From NCBI RefSeq assembly GCF_000308695.1, contig NZ_BAGG01000088.1, positions 1-64,000 of the forward strand: a stretch of 64,000 nucleotides of DNA, written 5' to 3'. Positions 57,762 to 64,000 of this stretch are shown here, piece after piece. Within the stretch, counting starts at the first letter, position 1. Every line of letters begins with the position of its first letter. Made by a program: the position numbers and the translations under genes. The DNA comes from Nocardia takedensis NBRC 100417 (lineage in GTDB: Bacteria > Actinomycetota > Actinomycetes > Mycobacteriales > Mycobacteriaceae). Below the pieces are notes generated by a model. The model saw only the letters and a list, made by a program, of their open reading frames with translations, was not told where the DNA came from and made no database searches.

Positions 57762-59192
57762 CTACTCGGGCGCGCCCCCTGTCATCCGCCGGTATCGCGC
57801 GAGGACCGAGTCCGCGACGATCGGCGCGGCCCCGAGGTAGTTCTCGGGCGTCAGCGCGGCGGCGATGGCCTCGGGTGAGAGGTGCGCGCGCACCGACGGT
57901 TCCTCGGCGAGGATGTCGGCCAGCGGACGGCCGGAGGCCCCGGACAGGTGGGCGGCTTCGCGCAGCAGGGTTTTCGTCTCGAGTCGTCCAAGCAGCGGTG
58001 CGAGCAGGACCGCCAGGCGTTCGGTGAGGATCTGTCCGCCGCTGAGCGCGAGGTTGGTGCGCATGCGGGCGTCGTCGACGACGAGGCCGTCGCACAGTTC
58101 GACCGCGGTCGCGGCCGCGCCGCCGACCAGCAGCAGCGCGTCGCGCAGCGGTTGCCATTCGGCGTGCCACGCGCCCGCGGACCGTTCGTCCTCGCCGACC
58201 ATGGCCGTGTGCAGGATCGAGACCAGGGCGGGGACCTGGGTGGCGGTCGAGCGGAGCAGGGCGCTCAGCGCCGGGTTGCGTTTCTGCGGCATGGCGGAGG
58301 ATTCGCCGCGGCCCGCGGCGGCGGGTTCGGCCAGTTCGGCGACTTCGGTACGGGCCGAGGCGATCACGTCGGCGGCGATCTTGCCGAGCACGCCCGCGAC
58401 CTGGGCCAGGACGCCCGCGATATCGGCGAGGGGTGTCCGGTTGGCCTGCCAGGGCACCGCCGGGGCACGCAGGGACAGGCGTCGGGCGAATTCCGCGGCG
58501 AGGTCGGCGTACAGGGCCGCGGCGTCCGCGACCCGGCCCTGCGAGGAGGCGGCCTCGAGGTAGGCGGCGGAGGTCCCGGCGGCCCCGCCGAGTTGGACCG
58601 GCAGCGCGCCCGTCGCGAGGGGCCGCACCCGGTCGCAGGCGTCGAGGACGCCGTCGAGCCAACCCGCGGCCTTCGCGCCGAAGGTGGTGGGCACGGCGTG
58701 CATCGCCAGGGTGCGGGCCACCACGGGTGTGTCGCGATGACGCCGGACCAGTGCGGCGAGCAGGTCCGCGAGCCCGGTCAGATCGGCGTGGACCTCCGCC
58801 AGCACACGGGCGGCCACGAGCATCGCGGCGGTGTCGAGGATGTCCTGACTGGTCGATCCGCGGTGGACGTGGTCGGCGGCGACCGGATCGTGGGCGGCCA
58901 CCACGCGGGTCAGTTCGGCGACGAACGCGACGACCGGATTGGCGGCGCCGCGCGCGGCCACCGCCAGTGCGGCGACGTCGAAGTCGTGGCGCGCGAGGGC
59001 CTCGGCGATCCGGTCGGGCACGTCGGCGGGCACGATGCCGAGCGCGGCCTGCGCTCCGGCCAAGGCGATCTCGACCTCGACCATCGCGCGCACCCAGGCG
59101 GCGTCGTCGAGGAGGGCGGCGACCCGCGCACCCGCGCGGACAGGTGCGAGCAGACCGGTGTCGGCGGAAGGGATTTCGACGGAGGTGGGCAT
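57762..59192 (-). CDS. Fumarase/aspartase-superfamily lyase, CreD- or PcaB-like
   Basis: The 476-residue protein has the superfamily signature Glu-Ser-Ser-Ala-Met-Pro-Gln-Lys-Arg-Asn-Pro (297-307) and an earlier His-Arg-Gly-Ser-Thr-Ser-Gln-Asp (110-117), as in 3-carboxy-cis,cis-muconate cycloisomerase and in CreD, the nitrosuccinate lyase. No other beta-ketoadipate gene is present, whereas a CreE-like FAD enzyme follows, so a role in splitting nitrosuccinate to fumarate and nitrous acid is the better reading. ATG 59192 is chosen as the start of the conserved N-terminus; an upstream ATG at 59210 also keeps the frame. Confidence 0.7.
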   Translation of the reverse strand: MPTSVEIPSADTGLLAPVRAGARVAALLDDAAWVRAMVEVEIALAGAQAALGIVPADVPDRIAEALARHDFDVAALAVAARGAANPVVAFVAELTRVVAAHDPVAADHVHRGSTSQDILDTAAMLVAARVLAEVHADLTGLADLLAALVRRHRDTPVVARTLAMHAVPTTFGAKAAGWLDGVLDACDRVRPLATGALPVQLGGAAGTSAAYLEAASSQGRVADAAALYADLAAEFARRLSLRAPAVPWQANRTPLADIAGVLAQVAGVLGKIAADVIASARTEVAELAEPAAAGRGESSAMPQKRNPALSALLRSTATQVPALVSILHTAMVGEDERSAGAWHAEWQPLRDALLLVGGAAATAVELCDGLVVDDARMRTNLALSGGQILTERLAVLLAPLLGRLETKTLLREAAHLSGASGRPLADILAEEPSVRAHLSPEAIAAALTPENYLGAAPIVADSVLARYRRMTGGAPE

Positions 59193-59314
59193 GGTTCCAG
59201 CGCATCGCACGCCGCCGAACCCGGCAAGGGGATCGGCGGGGATCTGTCACCTCCGCGAATCCGGGACGGACGCCGCGGCGTTCGTCCCGGATCACGTCGT
59301 GGCGACGGGAGGGG

Positions 59315-61423
59315 TCACGCCTCCACGAAATCGTCACCGCCCTTGCCCGGCGACCCGAGTCGCGGGGAGTCCGGGTCGGTGCGATCGGCCCCGCCGGGCG
59401 TCATCTTGTTCGGCCACCAGATCGGTTCCCCGACCAGCAGGGTCAGGGCGGGGACCAGGACCGAACGCACCAGCAGCGTGTCGATGAGGACGCCGAGAGC
59501 GACCGCGAAACCGAGTTGCACCAGGGCGACCAGCGGCATCGTCATCAGGATGGAGAAGGTCGCGGCCAGCACGACGCCCGCCGAGGTGATGACGCCGCCG
59601 GTGACGGCCAGACTCAACCGCATTCCGGCCCTGGTGCCGACCCGGTGCGCCTCCTCCTTGGCGCGTGTCATCAGGAAGATGTTGTAGTCGACGCCCAGCG
59701 CCACCAGGAACAGGAACGCCAGCACCGGGAACACCGGTTCGAGCCCCGCGAAGCCGAACACGTGCTCGAACACCCAGATGCTCGCGCCCATCGCCGACCC
59801 GAAGGACACCACGACGGTCAGCACCAGCGCGATCGGCGCGACCAGCGAGCGCAGCAGCACGATCAGGATGAGCGTCACCACGACCAGGACCAGCGGGATG
59901 ACCACGCGTTCGTCGCGCGAGGCGGCGTCGGCGGTGTCGAGCATGGCCGCGCTGGGGCCGCCGACGACGGTGCCCTCGGCGACGCCGGGCAGGTTCTCGC
60001 GCAGTCGCTCGATGGTGGCGTGATCGCCGTCGGAGTCGGCCGGGTCGACCGAGAACGCGGTGATCTCGGCGAAGTCGGGACCGGTGCGTCCTTCCATGGC
60101 CAGCGCGATGCCGGGATCGCCGGTGACCGCGCGCAGGACCTCGGGCCTGCTCGGGGTCGGGGTGATGATCGTCAGGAAACTGCCGCCCATCTTCGGGAAG
60201 TGCTCGGCGACGACGGACTGCCCGGTGACGGCTTCGGGGGTGTCGACGAAGCGTTCGGCCTGGGTCAGCGGACGGGTCTGGGCGAGCAGACCCAGCGCGA
60301 GCACCCCGAGTATCACCAGGGAGGCCGCGACCGCCCAGGCGGGACGGCGGGCGACGGTGTCGCCGATGCGCACCCACAACCCGGACCTACTCGCCTTGTC
60401 GGACTCGATGACGCCCACCTTGGGGATGCGCGGCCAGAAGATCGAGCGGCCGAACAGGACCAGGATCGCCGGGAACACCGTCAGCATCGCCAGCAGCGTG
60501 CAGACCACGCCCGCCGCGCCGACCGGGCCCATGCCCGCGGTGTTGTTCATGTCGGCGGCGATCAGGCACAGCAGGCCGAGGGCGACGGTGGCCGCCGAAC
60601 CCGCGATGGCGGGCCCCGCGCCGCGCAGTGCCGCGATCATGGCCGTGCCGACGTTCTCCTCGCGTCGCAACTCCTCGCGGTAGCGGGCCACGATCAGCAG
60701 GGCGTAGTCGGTGCCGACGCCGAAGACCAGGATCAGCAGGATCGCGGCGCTCTGGTCGTTGACGGTGATGTCGAAGGCCTTGACCAGCAGATAGACCACG
60801 CCCATCGAGAAGACGTAGGCCATCGCGACCGAGATCAGCGGGATCAGCCACAGCGCCGGACTGCGGTAGATCAGCAGCAGCAGGACCGTCACCACGAGCA
60901 GGGTGGCCAGCAGCAGTTGTTCGTCCACGCCTTCGAACGCGCCGTCGAAGTCCGCGCTCATCGCGCCGGGGCCGGTCACCGAGACCGCCAGACCCGGCGG
61001 GGTGTCCGCGACCACGTCCCGGAACTCGTCGATGTACTCGGAGGGCTTGCCGAAGGAGACGCTCACCGGCACCGCGTACAGCAGGGCCTTGTCGTCGTCG
61101 GAGACGGTGATCGCCTCGGCGGCAGGGCGCGCGCTGACGCCGTAGCGCTCGTTGAGGCTCTGGTATTGCCGTTGCGCGGCTTGACGATCGGCGTCGGTGA
61201 TCGCGCCGTCGCGCTCGTAGACGACCCAGAAGACGTTCTCCGAACCGCCGGGCAGGGTCTCCGCGATCCGTTCGACCTCGGTGGCCTCGGCCGACCCCGG
61301 CAGGTAGTCGGTGGCCTTGTACGACTTGACGTCGTTGAATCCGCTCACCCAGGGGGATATCGCGACCAGCAGGACCAGCCAGCCTCCGATGATCAACAGC
61401 GCTCGCGTCCGCATCAGATCCAC
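59315..61423 (-). CDS. MmpL/RND-family membrane transporter
   Basis: The 702-residue protein has about eleven to twelve membrane segments in two halves, each with a large external loop, the MMPL plan. Proton-relay Asp-Tyr pairs are kept: Gly-Val-Gly-Thr-Asp-Tyr near residue 236 and Ala-Leu-Gly-Val-Asp-Tyr near 568. MmpL proteins export lipids or drugs driven by the proton motive force. No polyketide or lipid genes lie beside it; it is divergent from a TetR regulator that probably represses it, so drug or lipid efflux is the likeliest role. GTG 61423 and ATG 61414 are both possible starts. Confidence 0.88.
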   Translation of the reverse strand: MDLMRTRALLIIGGWLVLLVAISPWVSGFNDVKSYKATDYLPGSAEATEVERIAETLPGGSENVFWVVYERDGAITDADRQAAQRQYQSLNERYGVSARPAAEAITVSDDDKALLYAVPVSVSFGKPSEYIDEFRDVVADTPPGLAVSVTGPGAMSADFDGAFEGVDEQLLLATLLVVTVLLLLIYRSPALWLIPLISVAMAYVFSMGVVYLLVKAFDITVNDQSAAILLILVFGVGTDYALLIVARYREELRREENVGTAMIAALRGAGPAIAGSAATVALGLLCLIAADMNNTAGMGPVGAAGVVCTLLAMLTVFPAILVLFGRSIFWPRIPKVGVIESDKASRSGLWVRIGDTVARRPAWAVAASLVILGVLALGLLAQTRPLTQAERFVDTPEAVTGQSVVAEHFPKMGGSFLTIITPTPSRPEVLRAVTGDPGIALAMEGRTGPDFAEITAFSVDPADSDGDHATIERLRENLPGVAEGTVVGGPSAAMLDTADAASRDERVVIPLVLVVVTLILIVLLRSLVAPIALVLTVVVSFGSAMGASIWVFEHVFGFAGLEPVFPVLAFLFLVALGVDYNIFLMTRAKEEAHRVGTRAGMRLSLAVTGGVITSAGVVLAATFSILMTMPLVALVQLGFAVALGVLIDTLLVRSVLVPALTLLVGEPIWWPNKMTPGGADRTDPDSPRLGSPGKGGDDFVEA

Positions 61424-61460
61424 TCTCTCGTCGATTCCGCTCCGTACGGGGAGCAGACTA

Positions 61461-61510
61461 GTACATTGATCGGGATATAGACCAGTGTTCCACCGACCGG
61501 ACCAATGTTC
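61461..61510. promoter_or_regulatory. Repeated operator between mmpL-type and tetR genes
   Basis: GACCAGTGTTC (61480-61490) and GACCAATGTTC (61500-61510) are near-identical direct copies 20 bases apart, and GTACATTGATC (61461-61471) is an inverted, weaker copy. Together they resemble a multi-site operator for the divergent TetR regulator. Apart from these the 228-base gap holds no gene. Confidence 0.5.
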
Positions 61511-61651
61511 TAGCTGCGAGTATGGAAATACTGAACGGCTATCACCGGTTCCGCACCCCGATCGGGACGGGTGTCGATCGTGCGACCCGCTCGCGGCGGC
61601 GCACTACACTCGGCACGCACCCGAACGCCAGCCGAGGAGGACATCGACGCC

Positions 61652-62344
61652 ATGACCGGCAAAGCAGCTGGCTCGCGCAGTATCTGGCTCCGACCCGTCC
61701 CCGAGGTCCGCAACGGTCCGCCGCTGACCCGGCAGCGCATCACCGAGGCCGCGGTGGATCTGCTCGACGCCGAAGGCATGGACCGCTTGACCATGCGGCG
61801 GCTGGCCGAACGCCTCGGCGTCGGCGCGACAACTCTGTACTGGCACGTCGAGACCAAGGACGACGTGATCGACCTGGCGATCGATTCGATCTTCGGTGAG
61901 CGCCCCTCGGGGGACCACGAGCCCGCGCGGTGGCGCGCGGACATCGTCGCGCTGCTGGAGAGCTGGCGCTCCACGCTGTTGCTGCACCCGTGGTCGGCGC
62001 ATCTGACGGCGAGCAGGCGGCCGCTGATCGGCCCCAATTTCCTGGCCTGGATGGAATTCCTGCAAGCGACCCTGGCCCGGGCCGGGCTGGCCGCGGACCA
62101 AGTCGCCGCCGCCACCTGGGTCCTGTTCAGCCACGTCCAGGGCTCCGCCTCGAGCCAGTCGAATCTGCGCGCCTCGAGCGGTGAACTCGCGCAGGGCTAC
62201 GAGCAGGTCCGCGAGCAGGCAGGCCGCTATCCGACGTTGAGCGGGCAGCGCTACATGCAGGACAACGACTGGGACGCCAACTTCCGGCGCGGCCTGGACT
62301 ACATCCTGGACGGCATCGATCTACAACTGCGCCGACAGCAGTGA
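61652..62344 (+). CDS. TetR-family regulator divergent from MmpL-type transporter
   Basis: The 230-residue protein has a TetR helix-turn-helix (about 30-75: Leu-Thr-Met-Arg-Arg-Leu-Ala-Glu, then Ala-Thr-Thr-Leu-Tyr-Trp-His-Val) and a ligand domain with Trp and Phe-rich helices. It is very likely the repressor of the divergent exporter gene, acting on repeats between the two. GAGGAGG precedes the ATG at 61652 with a long spacing of about 12 bases. Its 3' end overlaps the converging large regulator gene by 24 bases. Confidence 0.86.
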   Translation: MTGKAAGSRSIWLRPVPEVRNGPPLTRQRITEAAVDLLDAEGMDRLTMRRLAERLGVGATTLYWHVETKDDVIDLAIDSIFGERPSGDHEPARWRADIVALLESWRSTLLLHPWSAHLTASRRPLIGPNFLAWMEFLQATLARAGLAADQVAAATWVLFSHVQGSASSQSNLRASSGELAQGYEQVREQAGRYPTLSGQRYMQDNDWDANFRRGLDYILDGIDLQLRRQQ

Positions 62345-64000
62345 GGACGAGTCCGGTTCGGCCCGGCCCGCCGTGGGCCGATCCCGGCGGCAGGTCGGCC
62401 CGAGCAGGACGTCCAGGGCGGCGATGTCGACCGCGGCCAACCGACTCCTGATCTCCTCGACCACGGCCGCGGCCCGCCGCCGGTGCCGCGCCGCCGCCTC
62501 GTGCCGCCCCAGCGCGGCCGCCAATTCACCCAACGCCTCGTCCTTGGGCCCGAAGACGAAGACCCCGGCGTCCAGACCGATCATCGCCGCCGGATGCCCG
62601 CTGAGCCGGTCGTAGACCCGCGCGGCCTCGGCCAGGTCGTTGACCGCGATCGCCGCGCGGGCCCGGAACGCCAGCATCGGCGCGTCGAGCAGGTCGTCGC
62701 GTTCCAGGCGGGTCGCGGCCAGCACGGCACGGCCTTGTTCGGGCTGACCCGCGTGGATCAGGGCCAAGGCGTAGGGGTGGGCCACGACCTCCGGCGCCTC
62801 GCGATAGGCCAGTTCGAGATCATCGATCAGCTCGGACAGATCGTCACGGGCCCAGGCGATCACCAGCGCGCCGCACAGTTCGAGGAATTCCTTGTTCACG
62901 TAGTCGGATTCGGACAGTCGCAGCTGGAAGGAGCGGTAGATCCGCTCCACCTCGCCCGCCCGGTCGCACAGCATCGCGATGGTGAACGAGAACGCGGTGA
63001 ACACCGTGAAGACCGGCCACACCTGCGCGCACCGCGCGTGCTCCAGCGCGGCCGTGGCGTGCCGGACGGCCGCCGCGATCTCGAGGCGGCCGAACTCCGC
63101 GCGGAAGCGCAGGTAGCGGGCCAGCGCCTGGTAGTGGGTCAGGCCCGCGTCATCGGCGACGCGCTCGAGGTCGGCGACCAGTTTGTCCTGGGAATCGGGT
63201 GCGGCGTTGTCGAAGGTGACATACGCCAAGGCATTCAGCGCGGCGCACACCAGGGCGGCCTCGCCGATGGTGTGGGCGATGTGCACCGCCTCGACGGCGG
63301 CCGCGCGGGCTCGCGCCGCGTCCACCCAGCGCGCCTCGAACGCCGTGGTGACCAGCAGGCCGATCCGCAGGGTGGTGGTGACCGACCCCTTGGCGATCGC
63401 GTGCTCGAGTAGCGCGAGCAACCGGGGCGAGGGCGGGCACCACGGCCTGCCCGCCCAGACGACCGGCGCGCGCCAGACCAGCGCGTAGGCCAGCAGGTGC
63501 GAGTCGCCGAGGTCCTCGGCGATGCGGATCGCCCGGTCGCGCTGGACGCGCGCGTCGCGGTGTTTGCCCGCGAAGGCCAGGGCGGTGGCGAACTTGCAGC
63601 GGGTGTGGGCGAGGGTGACGCGGTCCTCGCGGTGCGCGTGCCCGGAGTCGTGGCCCGCCAACTCGTGCAACTCGACCACCGCGCCCCACCAGTGCGCGGC
63701 GTCGGCGCGCAACCCGAGGTCCTCGAAATGTCTCGCCGCGGCGGTGACCGGGGCCAGGGCCCGTTCGGCCGTCTGCTGATTGGCGCCCAGCGCGGCGTGG
63801 CGGGCGCGGAATTCGACGCCGGAACTCTCCACCGCCTTCGGCGCCGCGTCGAGGTAGTCGTAGATCCGCCAGTGCACCCTGGCCCGGCGCAGAGAGGAGA
63901 TCCGCTGGTAGACAGCATCGCGGATGAGGGTGCGCGCGAAGCGGATACGCCCGCCGCGGCCGACGGAGATCAGCCCGGCGCGTTCGGCGGTGCCCACCGC
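62321..64000 (-). CDS. C-terminal part of a large ATPase/TPR-type regulator (5' end outside window)
   Basis: The frame is open to the window edge (Ala-Val-Gly-Thr-Ala-Glu-Arg-Ala-Gly-Leu-Ile), so the start lies outside; a GTG at 63997 is internal. The visible 560 residues begin with a winged-helix-like piece (Gly-Arg-Ile-Arg-Phe, then Leu-Ile-Arg-Asp-Ala-Val-Tyr-Gln), followed by a long alpha-helical series with TPR-like periodicity (Leu-Leu-Ala-Tyr-Ala-Leu-Val, Ala-Leu-Val-Cys-Ala-Ala-Leu-Asn-Ala-Leu-Ala-Tyr). This layout matches the C-terminal half of BTAD/AfsR-type or AAA-ATPase regulators. Function of the missing half cannot be seen. Confidence 0.65.
   Translation of the reverse strand, partial: AVGTAERAGLISVGRGGRIRFARTLIRDAVYQRISSLRRARVHWRIYDYLDAAPKAVESSGVEFRARHAALGANQQTAERALAPVTAAARHFEDLGLRADAAHWWGAVVELHELAGHDSGHAHREDRVTLAHTRCKFATALAFAGKHRDARVQRDRAIRIAEDLGDSHLLAYALVWRAPVVWAGRPWCPPSPRLLALLEHAIAKGSVTTTLRIGLLVTTAFEARWVDAARARAAAVEAVHIAHTIGEAALVCAALNALAYVTFDNAAPDSQDKLVADLERVADDAGLTHYQALARYLRFRAEFGRLEIAAAVRHATAALEHARCAQVWPVFTVFTAFSFTIAMLCDRAGEVERIYRSFQLRLSESDYVNKEFLELCGALVIAWARDDLSELIDDLELAYREAPEVVAHPYALALIHAGQPEQGRAVLAATRLERDDLLDAPMLAFRARAAIAVNDLAEAARVYDRLSGHPAAMIGLDAGVFVFGPKDEALGELAAALGRHEAAARHRRRAAAVVEEIRSRLAAVDIAALDVLLGPTCRRDRPTAGRAEPDSSSLLSAQL

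Noticed and set aside
57762..59192. Beta-ketoadipate pathway enzyme PcaB
   Set aside because: No other pca gene is near, while a CreE-like FAD gene is; kept only as an alternative.
1..64000. tRNA, rRNA, insertion sequences or prophage
   Set aside because: No cloverleaf-like or rRNA stretch, transposase or phage gene was noticed; intergenic regions are short and explained.

Overview
This is a chromosomal window from a high-GC actinomycete, most likely a Nocardia or a close relative in the Mycobacteriales. The evidence is the very strong GC3 bias, frequent GTG starts, many leaderless-looking promoters (TANNNT 6-9 bases before the start codon), and a gene backbone that, from memory of the Mycobacterium tuberculosis map, follows Rv2707-Rv2708c-Rv2709-sigB-ideR-Rv2714-nrdR-Rv2719c(chiZ)-lexA. 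No rRNA, tRNA, transposase, prophage or CRISPR array was seen. Both edges cut genes: an MHYT-domain membrane protein at the left and a large TPR-rich regulator at the right.

Layout. 1-9.4 kb: MHYT fragment, rhomboid-like protein, a KhtT/KhtU-type cation:proton antiporter pair, small DUF proteins, a TetR regulator divergent from an SNF2 ATPase/SWIM zinc-finger pair, and an SF2 helicase ending in a short tandem repeat. 9.5-22.9 kb: conserved core (YihY, DUF3039, DUF3099, an MFS carrier, a double VOC protein, a methyltransferase, sigB, a lipoprotein, the acuC/Pat-like protein-acetylation operon, ideR-galE). 22.9-27.6 kb: accessory glyco/oxidation module: a UGT-type glycosyltransferase overlapping an ABC-2 permease, divergent from one 849-residue gene that fuses a GT4 glycosyltransferase to a cytochrome P450. 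27.6-36.1 kb: DUF4192 protein, lipoprotein, PAC2 protein, a DUF3516-type helicase, then a two-gene polyamine operon (PLP decarboxylase overlapping a fused SpeD-SpeE protein). 36.1-45.5 kb: membrane-anchored gamma-glutamylcyclotransferase-like protein, oxyR divergent from ahpC-ahpD, PhzF-like, DUF5134, acyl-CoA synthetase, a truncated GNAT remnant, class III aminotransferase, Pr6Pr membrane protein. 45.6-54.7 kb: hrpA, nrdR, a secreted protein, a ChiZ/DivS-like SOS membrane protein divergent from lexA, and a secreted lipase. 54.7-64 kb: a 23-codon peptide gene with its own ribosome site and terminator, a YGSN-type cyclotransferase-like protein, a lyase/FAD-enzyme pair resembling the aspartate-nitrosuccinate (nitrous-acid-forming) CreD/CreE pair, and an MmpL-type exporter divergent from a TetR regulator.

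The most notable items are the GT4-P450 fusion with a non-canonical I-helix beside an ATPase-less export permease and second glycosyltransferase; the CreD/CreE-like pair; the isolated micropeptide unit; and the SpeD-SpeE fusion with altered aminopropyltransferase residues. Family calls rest on motifs read by eye; no database search was possible.
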